Assembly (NCBI GenBank): GCA_004017535.1 | Contig: SAJS01000019.1 | Location: 1 to 64,000 of the forward strand | Origin: Mesorhizobium sp. | GTDB lineage: Bacteria > Pseudomonadota > Alphaproteobacteria > Rhizobiales > Rhizobiaceae | Length of the DNA stretch: 64,000 nt | Reading direction: 5' to 3' | Part shown: positions 8,365 to 18,287 of the stretch, one piece after another | Layout of the letters: each line of letters begins with the position of its first letter | How positions within the stretch are numbered: the stretch's first letter is position 1 | The notes under the pieces: generated by a model | Seen by the model: the letters and a program-made list of their open reading frames with translations, nothing else | What the model was told of the DNA's origin: nothing | Databases searched by the model: none | Position numbers and translations under genes: made by a program

Positions 8365-10833
8365 ATGGCAGACGATTTTCCGCGCGACCGCGCCCATATC
8401 CACCTTCGCAACAACGGCATTCGGGAAGCCTATCGGCGGCCCAACCAACTTATACATGCACCGCCGCTGCCGGCGCGTGATCGGGCGTCGCATGCTGCGG
8501 CCTTGACGCAATCCATCGAACAAGCGGTCGAAAGTGCACGCCAGCAGATTGCGGCGCGTGACCCCCAGCTGTCGGTCGGCACGCCTGGCTTTTATCTCGA
8601 GATCGATCTGCCCATGTCCGGACGGGCGGCCCTCGACCAGTTGGCCGATCGTCGCCAGCACATGGAGCTGGTCGCCGTCCATGAGCCAACTCAACCCGGT
8701 GCTCCCATCACAGCGTCGGTGTTCCTGCCGCAAAGCGCGCAAGCCTATTATTTGCGGAAAGTCGAGGCGTATCGAGACGTTGACACTGACCGCGGCAGAC
8801 CGCGCAACGAGCCGCTCGTCTCCCGCATGGAGACAGTCAGGCTGGCGACTGCACGATCGTTGTTTACCGACCACGACGACCTCTTCCCCCAGGCCGCTGA
8901 CGAGCAGGTGTGGTGGGAAGTCTGGCTGCGCGAAGGTCGCCGCGAGAACTTCGAGCACATTGCCGAAGCCCTGAACATCACTTTGCGCACGCATGCGGTC
9001 AGGTTTCCGGAGCGGGTGGTCATGCTGGCACTCGCCAGCACGGCAATGCTCGACCGCATGATTGCGCACAGCGATGTCGTCGCCGAGCTGCGGCGCGCGA
9101 AGGATACGCCGTCCTTCTTCATGGGCCTTGGCGGCGCGGAGCAAAGGGACTGGAGCGACGAGCTTCTCGGGCGCGTCAGACCGCCTCAAACCGATATTGC
9201 GGTCTGCATTCTCGACAGCGGCGTGCGTCGCACCCACCCGTTGATCGAACCCGCACTTGCCGTTGAAGACTGGCACACCGTCAAACCGGCATGGGGCAGC
9301 GACGACACACCTGCGTGGAGCGGCCACGGGACGCGAATGGCAGGTGTCTGCCTGTACGGTGATCTGGTCCCGCTCCTGGTCGGAGGCGATCCAGTTCCAT
9401 TGCCCTTTCGGCTGGAGAGTGTTCGTATCCTTCCGCCAGAAGACGAGGCAAACGATCCAGAACTCTATGGCGCGATCACCGCGGAAGCGATCGCCCGCGC
9501 CGAGGTGCAGGCGCCGGAGCGCCGCCGCGCGATCGCAATGGCTGTGACAAGCGCCAGTCCGGCGCGTGGAAGGCCCACATCGTGGTCTGCCGCTATCGAC
9601 CAACTCTGTTTCGAAGAGGAACAGCGACGCTTGATCGTTCTCTCTGCCGGCAACATCGGCGATGACCTCATGCCGGCCGAGCATTTGACGCGCAACGATC
9701 TGGAAGCAGTCGATGATCCTTCTCAGGCCTGGAATGCGCTGACGGTCGGCGCTTTCACAGAAAAGGTCGATATCATTGACACCGACTTTGCGGGCTACGC
9801 TCCGATCGCGCCGGTCGGCGAGCTCTCGCCGCGCAGTCGCACTTCGGTCGTTTGGGACAGGCAGTGGCCGGTGAAGCCCGAGGTCGTCTTCGAAGGCGGC
9901 AATCTCGCCCATGACGGTGTGTTGCCTGGCGAGTCGATCGACGATCTGCAGATATTGACCACTTTCTATCGACCCGAACTGCGCCACTTCACCACCCTCG
10001 GAGATACGAGCGCGGCAACGGCCCATGCCGCACGGATGGCGGGACTAATTCTATCAGCGCGCCCCGAGCTGTGGCCTGAAACGGTTCGCGCCCTGATCGT
10101 CCACTCGGCCGAATGGACTCCGGCGATGCGCGCACGCATCGATGCGTGCAACGGAGCGAAGGGCGAGATCCAGGCGCTCGTGCGGCGCTATGGTTATGGC
10201 GTGCCAGATCTTGGGCGCGCGCTTCTGTCAACGGTGAACGACCTCACGCTTATCGTTGAAGATGAGCTTCAGCCTTTCCAGCGCGAGGGCGGCGCGGCTG
10301 CCAAAACGCGTGACATGAAGCTGCATCGCCTGCCTTGGCCGAAGGAGCAGCTCGCGGCGCTCGGCGCTGCCCAGGTCGAGCTCCGCGTCACGCTGTCCTA
10401 TTTCATCGAACCCAACCCCGGTGAACGCGGATGGACCCGCCGGCATCGTTACGCGTCCCATGGTCTTCGGTTCAGAGTAAAGTCAGCGACCGAGACAGTC
10501 GACGAATTCCGAGCCCGCATCAATCAGGCCGCTCGGGACGAGGAGGAAGGGGCGCCTGCTGGAGGCGGAGAAGAGTGGCTGCTCGGCACCTTCCGCGATC
10601 GCGGCTCGTTGCACGCCGATTTCTGGTCGGGCAGCGCCGCCGATCTCGCCGAGCGTGACGCGATCGGCGTGTTCCCGGTCGGGGGCTGGTGGAAGGAGAA
10701 GCCTTACCTGGAACGCGTCGACGCTCTGGCTCGGTACGCCCTGATTGTGACGATTCGGGCGCCTGGGGTCGATGTTGACATCTTCACACCCGTCGAAGCA
10801 GCCCTGACTGTCGAGACGTCGGTCGAGACCTGA
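8365..10833 (+). CDS. Subtilisin-like serine protease (S8), partner of the AAA ATPase
   Basis: An 822-residue cytosolic-looking protease: no signal peptide or membrane helix is seen. A 270-residue N-terminal region without recognisable motif precedes the S8 domain. The triad is intact: Asp284 (CILDSGV), His321 (SGHGTRM) and Ser549 (GDTSAATAHAA), with the oxyanion Asn in LSAGNIGDD. About 230 residues after the domain are beta-rich and unassigned. The absence of a secretion signal and the tight pairing with an AAA ATPase suggest an intracellular, regulated protease, perhaps triggered by infection or by incoming DNA. That role is inference. The gene sits between the true relaxase gene and a relaxase 3' relic. 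Confidence 0.85.
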   Translation: MADDFPRDRAHIHLRNNGIREAYRRPNQLIHAPPLPARDRASHAAALTQSIEQAVESARQQIAARDPQLSVGTPGFYLEIDLPMSGRAALDQLADRRQHMELVAVHEPTQPGAPITASVFLPQSAQAYYLRKVEAYRDVDTDRGRPRNEPLVSRMETVRLATARSLFTDHDDLFPQAADEQVWWEVWLREGRRENFEHIAEALNITLRTHAVRFPERVVMLALASTAMLDRMIAHSDVVAELRRAKDTPSFFMGLGGAEQRDWSDELLGRVRPPQTDIAVCILDSGVRRTHPLIEPALAVEDWHTVKPAWGSDDTPAWSGHGTRMAGVCLYGDLVPLLVGGDPVPLPFRLESVRILPPEDEANDPELYGAITAEAIARAEVQAPERRRAIAMAVTSASPARGRPTSWSAAIDQLCFEEEQRRLIVLSAGNIGDDLMPAEHLTRNDLEAVDDPSQAWNALTVGAFTEKVDIIDTDFAGYAPIAPVGELSPRSRTSVVWDRQWPVKPEVVFEGGNLAHDGVLPGESIDDLQILTTFYRPELRHFTTLGDTSAATAHAARMAGLILSARPELWPETVRALIVHSAEWTPAMRARIDACNGAKGEIQALVRRYGYGVPDLGRALLSTVNDLTLIVEDELQPFQREGGAAAKTRDMKLHRLPWPKEQLAALGAAQVELRVTLSYFIEPNPGERGWTRRHRYASHGLRFRVKSATETVDEFRARINQAARDEEEGAPAGGGEEWLLGTFRDRGSLHADFWSGSAADLAERDAIGVFPVGGWWKEKPYLERVDALARYALIVTIRAPGVDVDIFTPVEAALTVETSVET

Positions 10834-10869
10834 TGCAGCACTGTCCAAACCGGCCAACAACGGAGGTTT

Positions 10870-10980
10870 GACCAGCCTCTGGTGCCATGGCGGCTGGTGC
10901 TGGATCATCACGTCGGCAAGGAGGTGTCAGGGATCATGCGCGGAGGACGATAGGCGGGCAAAGGAGCGGGCCAAGCGTGT
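10870..10980 (+). pseudogene. Relic of a relaxase gene 3' end
   Basis: Bases from CTGGTGCCATGGCGGCTGG (10879) onwards align with the last codons of the relaxase gene at 6885-7000. They encode LVPWRLVLDHHVGKEVSGIM, against LVPWRPVLERHVGKEVSGVV in the intact gene, then lose the reading frame before a shared GGGCAAAGGAGCGGGCC stretch. Identity is partial, so this is not a fresh duplication. It fits a second relaxase allele truncated when the ATPase-subtilase cargo was inserted. Confidence 0.75.
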
Positions 10981-11047
10981 CATAATGGCGCCCATGGTCA
11001 CGCCCACAAGCCGCGCCCCCTGCGTCCACGGAGAGGTGCGCGTCTGC

Positions 11048-12607
11048 TTAGGCGGCCGAGACATCGCTTACCTGATCAACGGGCTCGCCGTATTTGCGCC
11101 TGTAAGCGGCAATGAAATCGTCGTCGCTACAGATGCAGCGGCCGCTGGAGTCCTTGGCCTTCGGATCGTGCAAGTGAGAGCCAAGGGGGCGCAGAAGATT
11201 CACCCGAGTGCTCGTCGTCGGGCTCATGGGAAACCCCGCACTATGTTTGACCAAATCCGCGGCAAGCATAATCCCGGCAAGCACCGACTGAAAGGCCATC
11301 GGAACGACAGTTCGAACGCGGCGACTTCCTTCGCTAAGCTGGAACACCAGACCGCCGCAGATAGCCTGCTGATAAAAGGAGCGCAGGGGCTGGCCGACAA
11401 ACGGGGCTAGCGGTTCAAACGGCACAGCCATCGCTGTAGCCACGCGAACTACAAAGTCGTTGGGAACTCCGGCATTGGTCTGCAGGAGCGTTTTCACCTG
11501 CTCGTGTGCTTCCGGTATTCCGAGTTCCTCGGCAATCAGCTGGTGCTCGTCCTTGGATTTTCCGGATGGCAGGTACATGCAACAAAGGCAAGCCTGGCCG
11601 TCATCGAAACCATGCCGGGAGATACCGAGATCGTGCTCCTGCGTCCAAGCGTTTGCGATCCATCGCGGCAGTGCACCTTGGACAGCCAGACGGTCGGCGG
11701 CGGTGTCAAGCGCCACACCCACTTGGTCGAAGACCCAATTGCCCCGGCGCGCAACATATTCTGCCCACGTCAGAGGGTGCGCCTCGACCTCAAGGCCAGT
11801 CGATCTAAGGGCGGTGGCTGCAAGAACCGCCTTGGACATACCAATCTCCGCCTGGCCGGCCAATGCGTAGCGCTGCAGGTTTGAGAGTTCGATCGCTTCG
11901 TGATCGATTACATGCAGACGACCCTTGAGATCGGGTTGTCTCGCTAGCGCCCAAAGCGAGCCATGGCCTATCGCACCGAGCCCAACGAGGTGGGTTTCGC
12001 CAAGGTCGACTGGAAAGTCGATCGGGCCAGCCTCCCCGGCTTTGGTCTTGTCGTAGCTGCATAGCGAGAGGTCGATGGTTTCGTCCAACTCGGCGCCGGT
12101 CAACTGGGCGGCGAAGATAGTTCGAAAGACGTTGGCGGCGCCGAAGCAACTGGCGGCGCCAGCTCCATAAGGCAGCAGACTTGGGCCAGAGCCCACCGGG
12201 TCCGTACGCGACAGCTTTGCCGCCCAACCGTCCGATCCCACGAAAAAGATCGGGCACCGGAGTGATGGGCGCGTTACCCCTGCAACGACGCAGACGGTGG
12301 CAGACTTGCCGGAACGCCGGATGCCGACTTTTGGATTGATCGACTTTGCCAAGCGCTCCAGCGCTTGGGCTTGAGAGCTCGCCGCGCTGTCCAGCGGGAG
12401 TATCGCCAGAACCGGGTAGAGCCTAGCGAGCAATCTCACCGCAAGATCTAATGTCGCCTGGCCTTCGGCGCAGGAAGCGGCCTGATGGTCGAAGGCGACT
12501 GCCACGACCTGCTTTTCAAGAGCTGCTTTGAAGTCTCCCAGATGAAAATCGGCCAGGACCTGAGATGCCGCCGTGGCGGCACGATCGATGAAGTTAGCGA
12601 ATGCCAT
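11048..12607 (-). CDS. E1-like (ThiF/HesA) Ubl-activating enzyme of a bacterial conjugation cassette
   Basis: A 519-residue enzyme expected to adenylate the C terminus of the Ubl encoded at 13706. Residues 1-200 form an N-terminal domain without clear motif. The Rossmann adenylation domain follows: GLGAIG at 209-214, an acidic residue in HVIDHEAIE near 235 and the NLQR motif at about 243-246. Cysteines cluster at CLCC (340-343) and again near the C terminus (CIC, about 491-493), suitable for a thioester site or for zinc binding. The start lies 3 bases after the JAB gene, so the four genes form one operon transcribed leftwards. The stop is 214 bases from the convergent subtilase gene. Confidence 0.85.
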   Translation of the reverse strand: MAFANFIDRAATAASQVLADFHLGDFKAALEKQVVAVAFDHQAASCAEGQATLDLAVRLLARLYPVLAILPLDSAASSQAQALERLAKSINPKVGIRRSGKSATVCVVAGVTRPSLRCPIFFVGSDGWAAKLSRTDPVGSGPSLLPYGAGAASCFGAANVFRTIFAAQLTGAELDETIDLSLCSYDKTKAGEAGPIDFPVDLGETHLVGLGAIGHGSLWALARQPDLKGRLHVIDHEAIELSNLQRYALAGQAEIGMSKAVLAATALRSTGLEVEAHPLTWAEYVARRGNWVFDQVGVALDTAADRLAVQGALPRWIANAWTQEHDLGISRHGFDDGQACLCCMYLPSGKSKDEHQLIAEELGIPEAHEQVKTLLQTNAGVPNDFVVRVATAMAVPFEPLAPFVGQPLRSFYQQAICGGLVFQLSEGSRRVRTVVPMAFQSVLAGIMLAADLVKHSAGFPMSPTTSTRVNLLRPLGSHLHDPKAKDSSGRCICSDDDFIAAYRRKYGEPVDQVSDVSAA

Positions 12608-12610
12608 TGT

Positions 12611-13099
12611 TCAACTCGATATCATGATCATTCGCGACAGTGCCGCGGGAGGGAGCGCATTCCATTTGGCCTTTTCGTCAAGCCGATAGGCGGCGACCCG
12701 AGCAAAATCGAAAGGCTCGCGGGCGAAATTCGGCACTACCAGCGACAGACACCCAACCGTGGTAGCAACCGCATAAGCGTCGTCCGTCGTCGAATGGTAG
12801 GCGCGGCCCGGATGGCTGTGAATCTGGGCCAAGAGTTTCAGGCCGCTTTTGTAGAGCCAGACATTGAGCCGGTGCAGTTCTTCGGCCGCAACGATCACGC
12901 AAACGCCATCGTTTGTCCGAATGTGACGCTGCGCCGGGATAACCGTCTCTGTTACGGCAAAGTGCCGGTCTTGCTGAACGCCGACCCAGAGCGCCATCCC
13001 CTCATTGCCTTCGCGACCAACTGAGCGCAGATGCCCATGCGTGGTCGAGATGCAGCCGCGCGGGAGAGTCACGATCGTTACATCTCTCAAACCAGTCAT
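12611..13099 (-). CDS. JAB/MPN (JAMM) metallopeptidase of the Ubl cassette
   Basis: A 162-residue protein of the deubiquitinase-like JAB family. The zinc motif is HSHPGRAYHSTTDD at 94-107 (His94, His96, Ser103, Asp106/107), with Glu33 in GNEGMALWVG as the likely catalytic acid. The spacing to Ser is one residue shorter than in eukaryotic JAMM proteins. It should trim the Ubl tail, remove Ubl from targets, or both. I chose the ATG at 13097-13099, which overlaps the upstream stop (ATGA). The longer frame beginning at 13249 lies inside the neighbouring gene. Confidence 0.85.
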   Translation of the reverse strand: MTGLRDVTIVTLPRGCISTTHGHLRSVGREGNEGMALWVGVQQDRHFAVTETVIPAQRHIRTNDGVCVIVAAEELHRLNVWLYKSGLKLLAQIHSHPGRAYHSTTDDAYAVATTVGCLSLVVPNFAREPFDFARVAAYRLDEKAKWNALPPAALSRMIMISS

Positions 13100-13713
13100 T
13101 CTTGTATCGCCTGAGGGGATACCACCATTCCTACGATTGCCGGTGGGAGTTGAATCTGCAACTGCTCTATAGGAATGATTCCGTACTTGATGATCTTGTC
13201 CAGGATGAAGGCCAAACAGCCTTCGCCAGAACCCCGATGAAGTAGCCATGGATCACCTGAATGGGCTGGATTGTCGTGGTATTCCCGGACGCCCGCCATG
13301 CACAGGAATGGTTCGTCCTCGGGACTGTTGGCCTGGATGAAGTCCGTCAGCGGCACGGCGTTCTGCTGGATGAGAGCTCCTATCATCTCCGGCGGCGTTC
13401 CGGGCAGCGGCGGACGTCTAAGCATTTTCAGGTATAGATCTTTCCGGGCAATCGGATGACGCGTAAACGGATCGACGAAGACCACGGACGGTGGTCTTAA
13501 GTCGTAGTCGGTGAAGTCGACCTCGCTCGCTGCGCTGATCACCCGTGGTTTTAACTTGAGGCTTGCGAAAATGAAGAAAGCGCGCGGAAAGGTCGCCTCG
13601 ATCAAGAAGCAGCCCTGAGCCCGATAGACATCAGCATATGGCCGGAACCGGCCGATCTCCCGATCAAACTTCGCTCGGGAGACCTCCGGATCCACACTTT
13701 GGGGTTTAGGCAC
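13096..13713 (-). CDS. CEHH-motif protein, possible E2-like carrier, of the Ubl cassette
   Basis: A 205-residue protein with the spaced residues Cys138, Glu144, His146 and His151 (CMAGVREYHDNPAH). This is the pattern of the predicted metal-binding CEHH family, known from bacterial gene neighbourhoods with Ubl, E1 and JAB genes. The part before it reads like an E2 fold: beta strands, then LRPPSVVFVDPFTRHP, which recalls the PP-x-V-x-F and HP signature upstream of the E2 active-site Cys, and a Trp at 156. Cys138 could therefore be the transfer cysteine. That E2 reading is my inference. It overlaps the Ubl gene by 8 bases and the JAB gene by 4. Confidence 0.75.
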   Translation of the reverse strand: MPKPQSVDPEVSRAKFDREIGRFRPYADVYRAQGCFLIEATFPRAFFIFASLKLKPRVISAASEVDFTDYDLRPPSVVFVDPFTRHPIARKDLYLKMLRRPPLPGTPPEMIGALIQQNAVPLTDFIQANSPEDEPFLCMAGVREYHDNPAHSGDPWLLHRGSGEGCLAFILDKIIKYGIIPIEQLQIQLPPAIVGMVVSPQAIQE

Positions 13714-14002
13714 CTGCGACGCCCGCCTTCAGGCTGAGGAACAGGGTCACAGTATTCGGGAAACCGAAATCGCCAAGCTTCTTGTCGACGTCGAGCAAGT
13801 TGCCGGCCTCATCCTTCAATTCCCAATTCTCGGCTGGTTGGGCGACATTCTGCGTGTTCTCAAGGGCTTTGGTACGAATGACGTGAAGCGGCTGGTTGGG
13901 ATTGGCTTCGACCTGCGTGGGCTGGCCGTTCACCACCATCGTGATCTCGATCTTGCCCGGCCCGCCGCCGTGATTATCGCCCTTACCCGAATCCTTCGAC
14001 AT
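13706..14002 (-). CDS. Ubiquitin-like protein (DUF2604-like), first gene of the cassette
   Basis: A 98-residue protein with a short Gly/Lys-rich lead and a beta-grasp pattern: IEITMVVNGQPTQVEANP (strands 1-2), a helix (LHVIRTKALENT), WELKDEAGNLLDVDKKLGDFGF, and a last strand VTLFLSL. The C terminus is AGVAGA, not Gly-Gly; loss of the final Ala would expose a Gly for activation. ATG at 14000-14002 has a strong ribosome site (AGGAGTAGGA). As first gene of the operon its promoter should lie in 14003-14217, where I could not pick a site. The DUF2604 name rests on fold pattern and neighbours. Confidence 0.8.
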   Translation of the reverse strand: MSKDSGKGDNHGGGPGKIEITMVVNGQPTQVEANPNQPLHVIRTKALENTQNVAQPAENWELKDEAGNLLDVDKKLGDFGFPNTVTLFLSLKAGVAGA

Positions 14003-14205
14003 TGTCCTACTCCTGTGGCTTGCCAACCGTCCCACGCCCTGGCGCCCACCTGCGAGTGAGACCGGCGGTCTTCAATCGTTCACCCGGCGCCACGGCCGCG
14101 AGTACGCGAAAGACAGGGGATAAGCTACCGAATCGGTGCTTGCCTTCTTTTATGGGTGACTTGAGCCGCAAGTAAATGGTCTCAAATTGCTCCTCACAAC
14201 TATAA

Positions 14206-15552
<1,347 letters not shown>

Positions 15553-15583
15553 GCGGATTGCCGTGTATTAAACCGCTTTTCCT

Positions 15584-15600
15584 TTGGCACGCATATTGCG
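15584..15600 (+). promoter_or_regulatory. Sigma-54 (-24/-12) promoter
   Basis: TTGGCAC-GCATA-TTGC matches the sigma-54 consensus TGGCAC-N5-TTGC exactly at the key bases. Start of transcription is expected near 15611. The next recognised gene on this strand is the S9 peptidase at 15981, leaving about 370 bases in which no protein is recognised. Confidence 0.75.
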
Positions 15601-15980
15601 CCCTATCGGTAAACCTCGTCATGGGCCGGCGGCAATCGCTCGGAGATTGTCGAAATAGCACAATCTGCCGGGGTGACATCCGGCCCGACTAGAGCAGGAC
15701 CTTTCAGATGATGCAGAAAAGCAAGCGGCCATACTCGCGGGGAAATAGTCGCGTCAGGGCTGCATGGACGCTCTTTCCTGGTTGTTTCGGCGACGGACGC
15801 CAACTCTTCAATCGGCACCCGAACCAGTGCCTGGATGTCCAAGGAGCGCCCCTGTTGCGCGTGCCTGGCTGCACCCGCGTGCTGGCTCTCCTCCAAGGCG
15901 ACGCTCGGCGCTGCTGCAGACCGGCGACGAGAACCCAACTTCAAAATTAGCATTCCGAAAACCGAAAGAAGTGAACAGGT

Positions 15981-18287
15981 ATGTCCAGGATCGGCGCTTT
16001 GACGCGCGCGGCATGGCGATCGGCAACTCAGACGCTGGCCAAGGGTTCGAAAAGTTTACACCCGACGCTAGCGCCGGCCGATTTCAAGCGCGCACTTACG
16101 ATCAACGATCGATATGGCGGGCTCACTGTCAATGTCCCCAAAATGCCTTTCTGGCTGACCGGGGGTGAAGCCTTCGTCTACCGCCGGACTAGCCACGGCG
16201 AGCAGCAGTTCATGCAGGTCGATGCTGCCACGGGTTTCAAGCGGCCCGCTTTCGATCAGGCGCGTCTGGCGGCAGCGCTAAACAAGGTGAGCCATGAGAG
16301 CTATCAAGCCGGCAATCTTCCGTTCGACCGTTTCGAACTGAGTGAGGATGGTCGCAGGCTCGACTTCCAGATTGAAGACACCCGGTGGAGCTGCGACCTT
16401 GCAAGCTATGACTGTACCAGCACCACATTCGATGCAAGGAAAGGGGACCGTAGGGAGCTCAGCCACCGCTACACGCCGCCAGCGGAGAACAACCCCGACA
16501 AGAGCAACGCGTCGCCCGACGGCAAATGGATCGCCTATATCAAGAACTGCAACGTTTTCCTGCGCAGCGAGGACGGATTGCAGGATGTTCCTCTGAGCCG
16601 GGACGGAGCCGAAGGCAATTGCTACGTCTTTTCGACGCTGAGCTGGTCGCCGGACTCGCGCCACCTCGCCGCTTACCTTGTTCGCCCCGGCTATAGGCGA
16701 GAGGTCCGCTACCTCAATTCATCGACGGACCAGTTGGAGCGGGAATATTCAACAATATTCTATCCCAGGCCGGGCGATGTCCTTCCGCTGCCCCAACCAG
16801 TCCTGTTCGACATTGCCGGCCGGCGCCAGATCGTGATTGACGGTGCCCTCTTCTCGAACGTCTTCGAACTTTCCCCTCTCCGGTGGTGGGCGGACAGCCG
16901 CGGCTTCACTTTCGAATATAACCAGCGCGGGCATCAGCTCTATCGCTTGGTCGAGGTAGACGCCGCCTCGGGCCGCGGGCGCTCCCTGATCGATGAGACC
17001 AGCGAGACATTCGTGGATTATTTGCCGCTGGGGCATGGCCAGGAGGATGCCGGAAAAATCTTCCGTTACGATGTCGATGACGGGAAGGAGATCATCTGGG
17101 CATCAGAGCGCGACGGGTATGAGCATTTGTATCTTTTCAACGGCCGGACAGGCGCGCTCGAAAACCAGATCACCCGAGGTGAGTGGGTCGTCCGGAGGGT
17201 CAACCATGTCGATCCGGTGAAGCGTCAGATCTGGTTCGAGGCGAGCGGGATGAACTCGCAGGAGGACCCCTATTGGGTCCATGCTTACCGCATCGGCTTT
17301 GACGGCAAGGGACTGACTGCACTGACGCCCGAACCGGCCAACCACCATATCGAGTTCTCGCCTGACAGGCGCTATTATGTCGATCTCTGGTCACGCATCG
17401 ATCTGCCCCCGCGCATGGCACTCTACCGCGCCAGCGACAATGCCAAGCTCCAGCAGATCGAGACGGCCGACATTTCCGAGCTCGTCGCCGCAGGCTGGCA
17501 GCCGCCGCTCAGTTTCCATTCCAAGGGGCGCGACGGCAAAACTGACATCTGGGGTGTGCTCCACCTGCCAGCCAACTTCGACCCGACGAAGAAATACCCG
17601 GTTGTGGAGAATATCTATGCTGGACCCCACGGCTCCTTCGTCCCAAAATCCTTCTCGCGGTGGACAGAGCCGCTCACGCAGCTGGGCTTCGTCGTTGCTC
17701 AGATCGACGGCATGGGCACCAACAACCGCTCCCGCGCCTTCCATGATGTTGCTTGGAAGAATCTGAAGGACGCAGGATTTCCCGATCGCATTCTGTGGCA
17801 CAAGGCGGCGGCCGCGCAATATCCATGGTACGACATATCCAACGTCGGCATTTTTGGCGCATCCGCCGGCGGCCAGAGTGCAGTCAGCGCGCTGCTCTTT
17901 CACCCCGATTTCTACAAGGTCGCCGTCGCCAAAAACGGCTGCTTCGACAACAGGATAGACAAGACCTGGTGGAATGAACTGTGGATGGGGTGGCCGGTCG
18001 GCATTGAATATTCGCAATCCTCCGCCGTTGACAATGCTCACAGGCTGCAGGGCAAGCTGATGATCGCGGTCGGCGAAATGGATGATAATGTCGATCCGTT
18101 TTGCTCGTTCCAGCTTGCCGATCGACTCATCAAGGCAGGAAAAGATTTTGACATTGTCTACGTTCCTGGTGCCAATCACCATACTCTAGGCACCTACACC
18201 GAGCGCAAACTCCTAGACTTCTTCGTTCGCAACATTCTCGGTCAGACCCCGCCCGACTGGAACAGCAAACCGATCGAGCTGGAGTAG
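15981..18287 (+). CDS. S9 family peptidase (dipeptidyl peptidase IV-like)
   Basis: A 768-residue serine peptidase releasing dipeptides or cleaving after proline. The N-terminal half (about 60-530) is the beta-propeller domain that gates access. The C-terminal alpha/beta hydrolase domain has Ser628 in GASAGGQ, an Asp in MDDNVDPF near residues 695-705 and a His in GANHHTLG near 730. No clear signal peptide is seen. The first 35 residues are basic, so the true start may differ. It is the first recognised gene behind the NifA/sigma-54 promoter at 15584, which suggests expression in nitrogen-fixing bacteroids. The role is unknown; nodule peptide turnover is one idea. Confidence 0.85.
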   Translation: MSRIGALTRAAWRSATQTLAKGSKSLHPTLAPADFKRALTINDRYGGLTVNVPKMPFWLTGGEAFVYRRTSHGEQQFMQVDAATGFKRPAFDQARLAAALNKVSHESYQAGNLPFDRFELSEDGRRLDFQIEDTRWSCDLASYDCTSTTFDARKGDRRELSHRYTPPAENNPDKSNASPDGKWIAYIKNCNVFLRSEDGLQDVPLSRDGAEGNCYVFSTLSWSPDSRHLAAYLVRPGYRREVRYLNSSTDQLEREYSTIFYPRPGDVLPLPQPVLFDIAGRRQIVIDGALFSNVFELSPLRWWADSRGFTFEYNQRGHQLYRLVEVDAASGRGRSLIDETSETFVDYLPLGHGQEDAGKIFRYDVDDGKEIIWASERDGYEHLYLFNGRTGALENQITRGEWVVRRVNHVDPVKRQIWFEASGMNSQEDPYWVHAYRIGFDGKGLTALTPEPANHHIEFSPDRRYYVDLWSRIDLPPRMALYRASDNAKLQQIETADISELVAAGWQPPLSFHSKGRDGKTDIWGVLHLPANFDPTKKYPVVENIYAGPHGSFVPKSFSRWTEPLTQLGFVVAQIDGMGTNNRSRAFHDVAWKNLKDAGFPDRILWHKAAAAQYPWYDISNVGIFGASAGGQSAVSALLFHPDFYKVAVAKNGCFDNRIDKTWWNELWMGWPVGIEYSQSSAVDNAHRLQGKLMIAVGEMDDNVDPFCSFQLADRLIKAGKDFDIVYVPGANHHTLGTYTERKLLDFFVRNILGQTPPDWNSKPIELE

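Noticed and set aside
8200-10026. Minus-strand frame of 608 codons
   Set aside because: Antisense to the subtilase gene, whose catalytic motifs are clear on the plus strand.
13096-13249. Longer JAB protein starting at 13249
   Set aside because: The extra 50 residues overlap the CEHH gene in another frame; the ATGA start at 13099 is better supported.
1505-14002. Second copy of the tRNA-Ser 3' end marking the other att site
   Set aside because: No stretch like the 53039-53060 core was found by eye in the gaps; the other end must lie outside the window.
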